Positions 15,306 to 23,127 of a stretch of DNA of 61,242 nt are shown here, piece by piece; the stretch's first letter is position 1; every line of letters begins with the position of its first letter. A program made the translations under genes and the position numbers. The stretch spans positions 1 to 61,242 of the forward strand of contig DATFOK010000084.1 in the NCBI GenBank assembly GCA_035265665.1. Direction: 5' to 3'. The notes under the pieces were generated by a model. The model did no database searches. It was not told the origin of the DNA and saw nothing but the letters and a program-made list of their open reading frames with translations. Source of the stretch: DASUPK01 sp035265665 (GTDB taxonomy: Bacteria > Actinomycetota > Thermoleophilia > Solirubrobacterales > 70-9).

Positions 15306-17465
15306 ATGATTGCTCGTATCCGCCCGCTGCTCACTGTCGCGCTGCTCAGTGCTGTCGCCGTTCTGGTGGCGGTGGCGGCGCCCGCCGCCTTCGCGGCACT
15401 CCCCCTTGGATACGACGTGCAAAAGATCGACAGCCCGAACATCACGGCGGGCGGCGACTTCGGCATTGCGATGGTCAGCCCTGGCGACCTGGACGGCGAC
15501 GACGAGCAGGACCTCGTGATCGGCACCGACGAACACGGTGGAAGCGTCGGCACGATCTTCGAGCTCAGTGGGGCGGACGGGTCGACGATCCGAACCATCA
15601 GCGCCCCTGATGCCGGCGGCGACACCGGCACGCTGCCGAGCTTCGGCAGCTACGTCGGCGGGCTTGCTGACATCGGCAGCTGTGCAGGTGGCACGGCCGG
15701 GCAGACCTGCGGGCTGGCGGCGGTTGGAGCGCCCGATGGGGTTCCCGAGATCCTCGTGACGGCGCTCGGCCAGGACGTCACCTTCCCAGACCCGGCGAAC
15801 TCCAACAATCCCGCGACACTGCAGGATGCGGGGCGGGCCTATGTCATCGACGGCGCGACCGGGGCGATCCTGAAGCGGATCGACATGCCGCCGGCCGACC
15901 TGAGCCTGCAGCTGCACGCGACTGGCGGCACAAAGAAGCCCGCGCTGGGCCGGACCATCCTCAATCCGACGAGCCAGTTCGGGGTGGCAAACGCGACGCC
16001 TCCCGCTGCGGTGCTGAGCGGCGATGTGACTGGCGGCGGTAGCGGGGACTTCATCGTCGACGCCTCCGACTTCTTCGAGACGGGGGCCACGGCGAACCCC
16101 GAATCAGAGTGCGGGCTGGCGAACGGCGGAGCAGATCCCGCCACTCAGTGCCTGCAGGCCGGGCGCGGCTACCTGTACCGAGGCGAGGACATCGCGGGGA
16201 CCGACCCGAGCGTTGTACTCAACACACCGCTGTACACGGTGAAGAACCCGGCGGCCCAGCCGGACGATCCGGATACACCTGTCAACTTCAACCGCGAGAA
16301 TCTCGGCTACTCGATCGCACCGGTCGGCGACCTGGGTAAGTGCAACACCAACCCCGGCCCGGGAATGGAGTGCACGAACGCGAACAGCACTGGCACGCCC
16401 GACGGCGTTCCGGACATCGCGCTCTCCTCTCACCGCACCGACGACTTCGGGATGTTCGACGTCGGCGTCTTCATGCTGCTCGATGGCGCCAACGGCTCCG
16501 TGCTCTACACGTATCACCACCCCGAGCCCCAGCCGGCGTCGCTGTTTGCCTTCTCGAACTACAACCAGCCGGCGTTCGGCGATCTCGGGCAGTCCACTGC
16601 GCCCGACATCTACCAGGCCGCGATGCGCCAGAACAACCCATTCACCGGCGGCGGCAAGGGCTACGTGATGAACGGCGCCTTCAAGCAGGGCGGCAGCCCC
16701 AACTCGATCAGCTTCTCGACGATGGTCGATCCCACACCCCATCCGAGCGAGGACTTCGGGACGTCCTCTGCCGGGATCGGCGACGTGTTCGGCGATAGCC
16801 GCAATGAGCTGTTGATCGGGGCGTACGGGCCTCACAACCCGGGGACGGCGACGGACACGATCAACGACGTTCACATCTTCGACCCCATCCACGAGGTCTC
16901 GCTTCTCGATCTTCCTGCACCGGACCAGCAGCCGGGGCTCGGCTTCGGCACTTCGCTGGCTCCGCTGGGCGATCTGAACAACGACGGCTTCTTGGACTTC
17001 GCCGTAGGCGCTGGCCTGTTCAACGGCGTCGCGTCCGGCGGAGGGTGCCCGGCACCCCCGGCCGAGTGCAGCGACACCGGCCGTGTCTACATCTTCCGCA
17101 GCAACAACACGGCGGCGCCTCCGCCAGCTGACCAGACTCCAGCGGTGGTCCAGGCGGGGCGTTCGATCACGCTCGACGCAAGCAAGAACAAGGTGAAGCG
17201 GGGCAAGAAGGTCGGGCTGCGCGGCACGCTCACCTCACCTGTGAACGCCCCATGCGCCGCGGGCCAGAGCGTGACGCTCAAGCGGGCGAACCCCGGTAGC
17301 ACCGGCTTTGCGACATTTGCCAGCGCGACCACCGATGGAGGCGGGGCGTTCAGCCTGAAGGTGAAGGCAAAGAAGACATTCGTCTACAGGGCGCACGTCG
17401 ACCCGACCGCGACCTGTGGCGGCTCGGACTCCAACGCAGAGAAGGTCAAGGTTCGGAAGAAGTGA
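15306..17465 (+). CDS. Secreted FG-GAP/integrin-alpha-like beta-propeller protein
   Basis: A 719-residue exported protein. Residues 1-29 are a signal peptide (LLTVALLSAVAVLVAVAAPAAFA). FG-GAP repeats follow, e.g. FGIAMVSPGDLDGDDEQDLVIG, FGTSSAGIGDVFGDSRNELLIG and FGTSLAPLGDLNNDGFLDFAVG, with Asp-rich calcium-binding loops, giving a seven-bladed-type propeller. The last 90 residues form a separate Ig-like basic domain ending in RKK. Likely a surface adhesion or ligand-binding protein. GAGGAGAGGA precedes the ATG; the earlier in-frame start would precede a signal peptide and is rejected. No sortase signal is seen. Confidence 0.82.
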   Translation: MIARIRPLLTVALLSAVAVLVAVAAPAAFAALPLGYDVQKIDSPNITAGGDFGIAMVSPGDLDGDDEQDLVIGTDEHGGSVGTIFELSGADGSTIRTISAPDAGGDTGTLPSFGSYVGGLADIGSCAGGTAGQTCGLAAVGAPDGVPEILVTALGQDVTFPDPANSNNPATLQDAGRAYVIDGATGAILKRIDMPPADLSLQLHATGGTKKPALGRTILNPTSQFGVANATPPAAVLSGDVTGGGSGDFIVDASDFFETGATANPESECGLANGGADPATQCLQAGRGYLYRGEDIAGTDPSVVLNTPLYTVKNPAAQPDDPDTPVNFNRENLGYSIAPVGDLGKCNTNPGPGMECTNANSTGTPDGVPDIALSSHRTDDFGMFDVGVFMLLDGANGSVLYTYHHPEPQPASLFAFSNYNQPAFGDLGQSTAPDIYQAAMRQNNPFTGGGKGYVMNGAFKQGGSPNSISFSTMVDPTPHPSEDFGTSSAGIGDVFGDSRNELLIGAYGPHNPGTATDTINDVHIFDPIHEVSLLDLPAPDQQPGLGFGTSLAPLGDLNNDGFLDFAVGAGLFNGVASGGGCPAPPAECSDTGRVYIFRSNNTAAPPPADQTPAVVQAGRSITLDASKNKVKRGKKVGLRGTLTSPVNAPCAAGQSVTLKRANPGSTGFATFASATTDGGGAFSLKVKAKKTFVYRAHVDPTATCGGSDSNAEKVKVRKK

Positions 17466-17512
17466 CAGACCAGGCGCTTCGGTATGGTCCGACCGGCTTA
17501 AGAAGGAGCGTG

Positions 17513-18451
17513 ATGCGGGCAAGGCATGTATGCGGCGTTCTGGTTATTGCCGCTTCGCTGTTCGTCGCGGTCTCGATTGCCAGCGCCTGTGAGAGCGTCG
17601 GGGGGTCGGTCAGCGGCGTCGGCGGGTCAGCAAGTCCCGCGAGGGCAGGCCCCAACGATCCGATCACATACAGCATCTCTGGCCTCGACTCCGGGGCCCG
17701 TTACAGGGTCACTCTGCCGAGTCAGCAGGTGGATAGTGGCATTAATACCGTCGAGCACGGCACGGCTGATGGAACCTTCGCGATGCCTGATTACGGTGAC
17801 TCACCGCGAACTGTGTTCGTGACGCTCTATGCGACTCACAGCGACGACAACTTCGAATGGAACGAGTCGTTCCCAGTCCAGTACGTCCCTCCTGTGGCTG
17901 CGCCGAACGAGACCAAGGCACCCTCGTCGCCCGCCCCTGCTCAGCCCCAACGCACGGTCAAGGCCCATAAGGCGAAGCAGCAGCAGCCTGTGGCCGTCGC
18001 GGATCAGGGCGCGAAGGGGCAGCGGCACGATTCGTCTTCGACGGGGTCGGCCACCGGATCGGCCCCAGCGGATCCGGTGAGCAAGGAGGTCGGACCGAGC
18101 GAACCGAGCTCGGGATCGGGAAAGGGAAAGCGGTCGGCACAGGAGACGTCGACCGTTCCTGACCGTGTATTGGGCGCAATCGGTGGCACCACATCCGTGG
18201 GCCCGGCCAAGGTGCCGACCATGGGATTGCTGCTCATGGCCGTGATCTTCGTCGCCGCCAGCGCCGTGGCCGCGTTCCTCATTTACCTGTTCCGGAGCGG
18301 ACCGGACCTGGAGGCCGTTACCAAGTCGCCGGAACCCCCAGGGCCAGACCCGGTTGAGGCCGAGCTGCAGGGGATCATCGCGGACGAGATGGCGCGGAAG
18401 CTGCTCAGCGACCTGGATCTGACGGAGAAGCCGCTGGTCCACTCGGACTAG
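17513..18451 (+). CDS. Exported single-pass membrane protein, unknown function
   Basis: A 312-residue protein with an N-terminal signal peptide (about 1-25), a small beta domain at about 30-125 (PITYSISGLDSGARYRVTLP, RTVFVTLYATHSDDNFEWNESFP), a disordered Pro/Gln/Ser linker, a transmembrane helix near 238-262 (MGLLLMAVIFVAASAVAAFL) and an acidic cytoplasmic tail of about 50 residues. AGAAGGAG precedes the ATG; a GTG overlapping the FG-GAP stop at 17462 is an alternative. It likely works with the FG-GAP protein at the surface. Its 3' end overlaps the convergent hydrogenase-cluster gene by 47 bases. Confidence 0.65.
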   Translation: MRARHVCGVLVIAASLFVAVSIASACESVGGSVSGVGGSASPARAGPNDPITYSISGLDSGARYRVTLPSQQVDSGINTVEHGTADGTFAMPDYGDSPRTVFVTLYATHSDDNFEWNESFPVQYVPPVAAPNETKAPSSPAPAQPQRTVKAHKAKQQQPVAVADQGAKGQRHDSSSTGSATGSAPADPVSKEVGPSEPSSGSGKGKRSAQETSTVPDRVLGAIGGTTSVGPAKVPTMGLLLMAVIFVAASAVAAFLIYLFRSGPDLEAVTKSPEPPGPDPVEAELQGIIADEMARKLLSDLDLTEKPLVHSD

Positions 18452-18947
18452 CGTCAAGCCCCTCGCAGCAGCACGCATAGAAGCCGTAGAGGAAGCAGCG
18501 TTTCGCCTCGCCGGCGGAGAGCTCGCGGGTTGCGTCGGGTTTTCCGTTCGAGCCGCCGTGAACGACTTCATTCGCGGCGGCCAGGGCGAGGAAGTGACGG
18601 ACGTGGCCCCCGGGGCCCGGTACGCGCCAGCTCCCCTGACCGGGGTCGGGCTTCTCGTCCGGCTCTTCCGCGGCGAGCTCACGCGAAACCGTGGCGATGG
18701 CCCTCCGCCCCGATTCGGGTCGTCCCTCCAGGAGCTCGGCGAGCCACGGCATCGGCCTGCGCGCCGGCTCGAACATCTCGGTCTCGGCCATGCGGCCGGC
18801 GTAACCGAGACGGGCGAGAGCGACCGGTTCCGGGGCCTCCGCGAGGAGATCTTCCGCCCGACGTGGCAGCGACTCCCCCAACTGAAGCGCCCGGCCGAGG
18901 ACCCTCGAGACGAGCTGTTCCAGGACCAGCTCGGTCTTCACCCGCAT
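18405..18947 (-). CDS. Hydrogenase-cluster Cys-motif protein, unknown function
   Basis: A 180-residue soluble protein at the end of the leftward hyp operon. The N-terminal half is helical and charged (VLEQLVSRVLGRALQLGE). A central Gly/Pro loop leads to a helix GGHVRHFLALAAANEVVHGG. Near the C-terminus is an unusual Cys-rich stretch, RCFLYGFYACCCEGLD, that could bind metal. The family is not recognised. Position after hypE and the zinc ribbon suggests a maturation or metal-handling role. The ATG at 18947 is used; the frame also runs upstream through the zinc-ribbon gene. Confidence 0.6.
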   Translation of the reverse strand: MRVKTELVLEQLVSRVLGRALQLGESLPRRAEDLLAEAPEPVALARLGYAGRMAETEMFEPARRPMPWLAELLEGRPESGRRAIATVSRELAAEEPDEKPDPGQGSWRVPGPGGHVRHFLALAAANEVVHGGSNGKPDATRELSAGEAKRCFLYGFYACCCEGLDASPSGPAASPSDPGR

Positions 18948-18970
18948 CACCCCCGGACCCCCTTGCGAGC

Positions 18971-19201
18971 TCACTCGGGCGCCTTGTGGGAGACGACGTG
19001 GTTGATCCGCCGGCAGCCGGGACATATCCCCGCGAACGATTCCCCGGAGAGCATCTCCTCGACCCGCTCCGGCAGTGGCGGCGGCTCTTTGCCTTCGGCT
19101 CGAGCCTGCTCGGCGAGAGCCTCGTAGCGCGGCTCGTGCTCGTGCTGCTCGTATGCGATCGGAGTGCCGCACCAAGGGCAGAACTGCGGAGCCTCGACCA
19201 T
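18971..19201 (-). CDS. Zinc-ribbon protein in the hydrogenase maturation operon
   Basis: A 76-residue protein with two Cys knuckles, CPWC at residues 8-11 and CPGC at 60-63, forming a split zinc ribbon, plus a His-rich stretch QHEHEPRY at 19-26 that could hold another metal. It starts 3 bases after hypE ends. HypA, the usual nickel-delivery partner, also has a zinc site of two CxxC pairs but begins MHE, so this is not HypA by sequence. A HypA-like role would be inference from context only. Confidence 0.65.
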   Translation of the reverse strand: MVEAPQFCPWCGTPIAYEQHEHEPRYEALAEQARAEGKEPPPLPERVEEMLSGESFAGICPGCRRINHVVSHKAPE

Positions 19202-19204
19202 CGC

Positions 19205-20302
19205 TCAGCAGATCCTCGGCAGCGGGTCGCCGGCGAGCATGTCGACGACGCGGGAGCCGCCGAAGGAGGTCTCGAGCAGGACCAGGCCTGGCGGATCGGG
19301 GCGGATCTCGGCGACCGTGACGGCGCCGGAGCCGAGGCGGTGGGAGCGGAGCGCGGCCACCGCGTCGTCCTCCGCCTCCGGGGCGACGATCGCCACCAGC
19401 TTGCCCTCATTGGCCACGTAGAGGGGGTCGATGCCGAGGATCTCGCAGGCGCCGTTCACCTCGGGGTGGATCGGCAGCGAGGCCTCGTCGATCGTGATCC
19501 CGAGCTGGGCGGAGAGGGCGAGCTCCGCGAGCACGGTGGCGAGCCCACCGCGGGTCGGGTCGCGCAGACAGCGCACCCCGTCCGTGGCGGCGAGCAGGTC
19601 CGCGACCAGCTCGCTGAGGGGGGCGGTGTCGGACTCCAGCTCGACCTCGAGGGCGAGGTCGCCGCGGGCGATCATGATCGCCATGCCGTGATCGCCGATC
19701 GGCCCGGAGACGATCACCCGGTCGCCGGCCTGGACCGCGTCCGGTCCGAGCGGCAGCTTGTGCTCGATCGCCCCGATCCCCGAGGTGTTGATATAGAGGC
19801 CGTCGGCCTTGCCGCGCTCCACCACCTTGGTGTCGCCGGTGGCGACCTGGACGTCGGCTGCCTCGGCCGCGCGCGCCATCGAACAGACGATCCGGTCGAG
19901 GTCGGCGACCGGCAGGCCCTCCTCGACGATGAAGCCGGCCGAGAGCGCGATCGGCCGCGCGCCGGCCATCGCCAGGTCGTTGACCGTTCCGTTCACCGCG
20001 AGCTCGCCGATGTCGCCGCCCGGGAAGAAGAGGGGGCGGACGACGAAGGAGTCGGTGGTGAAGGCGAGCCGCCCGGCGCCGTCCTTGATCACCGCGCTGT
20101 CCGTGAGCGGCTCCAGCAGCGGGTTGCGCAGCTCTCGCAGGAAGAGAGCCTCGATCAGGTCGTGGCTAGACTTTCCGCCGGCGCCGTGCGAGAGGGTGAT
20201 CTGCTCGTCCAGGATCTTGCGTCGCGGCCGGCGACGGCGCTCCTCGATCGCGTCAAGGACCTCCTCCTCGGAGCGGCCGACTGGGGAGCCGTTCCCCTCC
20301 AT
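19205..20302 (-). CDS. hypE: Hydrogenase maturation protein HypE
   Basis: HypE dehydrates a carbamoyl group on its C-terminal Cys to a thiocyanate, the source of the CN ligands of the NiFe site. The 365-residue product ends in PRIC, keeping that essential Cys. Seen are ITLSHGAGGKSSHDLI, FTTDSFVVRPLFFPGGDIGELAVNGT, VATGDTKVVERG and DPTRGGLATVLAELA. The ATG overlaps the hypD stop as ATGA. The longer frame upstream lies inside hypD. Confidence 0.96.
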   Translation of the reverse strand: MEGNGSPVGRSEEEVLDAIEERRRRPRRKILDEQITLSHGAGGKSSHDLIEALFLRELRNPLLEPLTDSAVIKDGAGRLAFTTDSFVVRPLFFPGGDIGELAVNGTVNDLAMAGARPIALSAGFIVEEGLPVADLDRIVCSMARAAEAADVQVATGDTKVVERGKADGLYINTSGIGAIEHKLPLGPDAVQAGDRVIVSGPIGDHGMAIMIARGDLALEVELESDTAPLSELVADLLAATDGVRCLRDPTRGGLATVLAELALSAQLGITIDEASLPIHPEVNGACEILGIDPLYVANEGKLVAIVAPEAEDDAVAALRSHRLGSGAVTVAEIRPDPPGLVLLETSFGGSRVVDMLAGDPLPRIC

Positions 20303-21459
20303 CAGGCCGGGGCCGACTCGCGCCGCCGGCGACCGGCGTGGCGGCCGTAGTTGTAGTAGGCCGCGCAGGCGCCCTCCGAGGAGACCATGCAGGTGCCGAT
20401 CGGATGGTCCGGGGTGCAGGCCGTGCCGAACACCTTGCACTCCCAGGGCTTGATCACGCCCTTCAGCACCTCGCCGCACTGGCAGGCCTTCGGGTCGGCA
20501 ACCCGGACCCCGGGGATCTCGTAGCGGACTTCGGCATCCCAGTCGGCGAACTCCTCGCGGAGCTTCAGGGCGCTCTGCGAGATGAAGCCGAGCCCGCGCC
20601 ACTCGAAGGTGGTGCGCAGCTTCATCGTTTCGGCGATCACCCGCAGCGCCAGCGGGTTGCCCTCGTCGCGGACCACCCGGCTGTATTGGTTCTCCACCTC
20701 CGAGCGGCTGTCCCGGAGCTGCTGCAGGATCATGTAGACGCCCTGCAGGACGTCGAGGGGCTCGAAGCCCGAGACCACGACCGGCTTTCCGTAGTCGCGC
20801 GCGATGAAGTGGTAGGGGCGCAGGCCGATCACGGTCGAGACGTGTCCGGGCCCTACGAACCCGTCGAGCCGGAGGTCGGGAGAGTCGAGGATCGCCCGGA
20901 TCGCCGGGATGATCGTCACGTGGTTGCAGAAGAGCGAGAAGTTCCGGATTCCCTCGGCCTGGGCACGCTTCAGAGTCAGCGCGGTGGAGGGGGTGGTGGT
21001 CTCGAAGCCGATCGCGAAGAAGGCCACCTCCCGGTCGGGATTGTCCCGGGCGATCTTGAGCGCGTCGAGCGGCGAGTAGACCATCCGCACGTCGGCTCCA
21101 CGGGCCTTTGCGTCGAGCAGCGAGCCGTGCGACGCCGGCACCCGCATCATGTCGCCGAAGGTGGTGAAGATCACCTCCGGGCGCTCGGCGATCGAGATCG
21201 CGTCGTCCTGTCGGCCCATCGGGATCACGCAGACCGGACAGCCCGGTCCGTGCACCAGCTCGATCTCGTCCGGGAGCAGGTCCTCGACGCCGTGCTTGTA
21301 GATCGAGTGAGTGTGCCCCCCACAGACCTCCATGAACTTGTAGTGGCGGCCGGGCTCGACCAGGCCGCCGATCTGCTCGGCCAAGCTCTTAGCCAGGTCG
21401 CCGGAGCGGTATTCGTCTACGAAGCGCATGCCGCCGTTGACCGTGGCGCCGGAAGTCAC
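20302..21459 (-). CDS. hypD: Hydrogenase maturation protein HypD
   Basis: Iron-sulfur scaffold which, with HypC, assembles Fe(CN)2CO. The 385-residue protein keeps FMEVCGGHTHSIYKHG, HGPGCPVCVIP with the catalytic Cys pair, FFAIGFETTTPSTA, GFVGPGHVSTVIG and the C-terminal Cys set (CQCGEVLKG, KPWECKVFGTACTP) for the [4Fe-4S] cluster. GTG start overlaps the stop of the SIS-HypC-SIS gene; an ATG ten codons in is an alternative. Confidence 0.96.
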   Translation of the reverse strand: MTSGATVNGGMRFVDEYRSGDLAKSLAEQIGGLVEPGRHYKFMEVCGGHTHSIYKHGVEDLLPDEIELVHGPGCPVCVIPMGRQDDAISIAERPEVIFTTFGDMMRVPASHGSLLDAKARGADVRMVYSPLDALKIARDNPDREVAFFAIGFETTTPSTALTLKRAQAEGIRNFSLFCNHVTIIPAIRAILDSPDLRLDGFVGPGHVSTVIGLRPYHFIARDYGKPVVVSGFEPLDVLQGVYMILQQLRDSRSEVENQYSRVVRDEGNPLALRVIAETMKLRTTFEWRGLGFISQSALKLREEFADWDAEVRYEIPGVRVADPKACQCGEVLKGVIKPWECKVFGTACTPDHPIGTCMVSSEGACAAYYNYGRHAGRRRRESAPA

Positions 21460-22841
21460 GAGCGCTCCCCGATCGCGTCGAGCAGCAGGTGGTAGATCGT
21501 CGCCTGCGCCTCCTGGATGCGCGGGATGTAGTCGCTTCCGACGACGAAGAGGTGGTCGAGCCAGCCGAGCTGGGCCATCCGCCCACCGTCGTAGCCGGCG
21601 ATGCCGATCGTCAGGATGTGGCGGCGGCGCGCCTCCTCCAGGCCCGCGATCAGGTTGTCCGAGTTGCCGCTGGTCGAGATCGCGACCGCGACGTCGTGGG
21701 CGCGCCCCAGCGGGATCAGCTGCCGGGCGAACGCCTTGTCGAAGCCGACGTCGTTGCCGACTGCGGTCACCGTGGCCACGTCGTCGGTCAGGCAGACGGC
21801 CGGCCAGTCGTGCGCCAGGGCATCGCCGGCCAGATCCTGGGCATCGGTGGAGGAGCCCCCGTTGCCGAAGGCGATCAGGTGGCCGCCGTGCTCGAGCCGC
21901 TCGCGGATGTCCTCCGCGCAGCCCCGCACCGCGTCGGTGTCGATTGCGGCGCGAAGTTCGATCACGTCCTCGGCCTTGCGCCTGGTCGAGGCCTCGACGT
22001 CGGCGAGCACCGCATCGAGGTCGCTCTCCTCGCGCTCGAGGAAGGGATAGAGGAAGCTCGTGGGATCCGCGGAGCTTTCCGCAGCCGGCGATTCCACATC
22101 GCCGCTCACCTTCTCGAGGGCGACGCCCGCGTGGCAGAGGAGCTGGTCGCCGATCTCCACGCCCTCGACCAGGTCGATCGCCACGTCCTCGCGCGCGCCG
22201 TCTTTCTCGATCGTGGCGATCCCGTTGGTGAGCGCGACGACCCTGGCCTGGACCGCAACGTCGCCACAGGTGATGCAGGCGTCGTCGAGGAGGCCGGGAT
22301 GCTCGAAGAAGACGTGGACGAGCTCCCAGAGCACGTGGTAGGAGGTCTCCTGCGCTTCCTGGATGACGGCCGGATCGTCGCTCTCGACGGCGAGCGCGTG
22401 CTCGGCGCCGTCGACAGCGATTCCCTCCCCGCTCATCGCGATAGTCAGCATCCCGCGACGTCGCGCCTCGGCCACGAAGGACGCGATCTCGGCATCGGGG
22501 CGGCCGTGCGAGATCGCCAGCGCGATGTCATCCGGCCGGGCAAGGCGGGCGAGCGTCGAGGCGCCGGTGGGGTCGTTGCTCGGCGCGATCGCGGGCAGCG
22601 CCCGCTTGCCGACAATCACCGGGTGCATGAACTCGACCGCCGCGTGAGCCGCGTCGGTGGCCGCCGCGCCGGTGCCGAACGGGATCAGGGTGCCGCCCCG
22701 GGCGAAAGACCGGCCCATCGCGTGGCAGGCGTGCGCCAGGTTGGCGGCCTCGCGCTCGAACAGCCCGCGGACCACCCGCTCGCGCTCGGCGATCCGCTCG
22801 CGGAGCGCGGCCGGGGCCCGCCTGGTCTCGCTCAGCGCCAC
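21456..22841 (-). CDS. SIS-HypC-SIS fusion protein
   Basis: A 461-residue protein with three modules. SIS domain 1, about residues 20-180, contains LIPFGTGAAATDAAHAAVEF and DIALAISHGRPDAEI. Residues about 185-245 resemble HypC: CITCGDVAVQARVVAL then VEGVEIGDQLLCHAGVALEKV. SIS domain 2, about 280-461, resembles GmhA phosphoheptose isomerase (AFGNGGSSTDAQDLAGDALA, AISTSGNSDNLIAGLEEA), but the Glu after AG is Asp and the catalytic His of the last helix appears as Gln (IQEAQATIYH). It is probably a ligand-binding assembly factor rather than an isomerase. Start GTG 22841 is 7 bases after hypC. Confidence 0.8.
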   Translation of the reverse strand: MALSETRRAPAALRERIAERERVVRGLFEREAANLAHACHAMGRSFARGGTLIPFGTGAAATDAAHAAVEFMHPVIVGKRALPAIAPSNDPTGASTLARLARPDDIALAISHGRPDAEIASFVAEARRRGMLTIAMSGEGIAVDGAEHALAVESDDPAVIQEAQETSYHVLWELVHVFFEHPGLLDDACITCGDVAVQARVVALTNGIATIEKDGAREDVAIDLVEGVEIGDQLLCHAGVALEKVSGDVESPAAESSADPTSFLYPFLEREESDLDAVLADVEASTRRKAEDVIELRAAIDTDAVRGCAEDIRERLEHGGHLIAFGNGGSSTDAQDLAGDALAHDWPAVCLTDDVATVTAVGNDVGFDKAFARQLIPLGRAHDVAVAISTSGNSDNLIAGLEEARRRHILTIGIAGYDGGRMAQLGWLDHLFVVGSDYIPRIQEAQATIYHLLLDAIGERS

Positions 22842-22848
22842 CTGCCGC

Positions 22849-23127
22849 TCACTCGATTCCGCTCGCCCGGAGCTCAGTGAGCTCCTGCTCGTAGGGCTCG
22901 CCGAGCAGCTCCAGGAACTCGCGGGTCTGGCGAGCCTCCTCCTCATCGATCTTCGACATCGCGAAGCCGACGTGAATGAGGACCCAGTCGCCGATTCCGA
23001 CCGCGTCCTCGCCCTCCGTGAGCAGGCCGATGTTGACGTTGCGCCTCACCCCCGAAACCTCGGCCTTGGCGATGTGGTTGGCGTCGTCGACGATCTCGAC
23101 GATCTGACCTGGAATGCCTAAGCACAT
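22849..23127 (-). CDS. hypC: Hydrogenase maturation chaperone HypC
   Basis: A 92-residue HypC/HupF chaperone that binds HypD and carries the iron centre to the large subunit. It begins MCLGIPGQIVEI with the essential Cys2, followed by SGVRRNVNIGLL and GIGDWVLIHVGFAMSKID. The C-terminal helix is typical. Its start overlaps the end of hypF by 10 bases. The following gene carries a second, internal HypC-like module. Confidence 0.96.
   Translation of the reverse strand: MCLGIPGQIVEIVDDANHIAKAEVSGVRRNVNIGLLTEGEDAVGIGDWVLIHVGFAMSKIDEEEARQTREFLELLGEPYEQELTELRASGIE

Noticed and set aside
18530..20350. 606-codon plus-strand ORF across hypE and the zinc ribbon
   Set aside because: It is antisense to hypE and the following small genes, with no recognisable domain.
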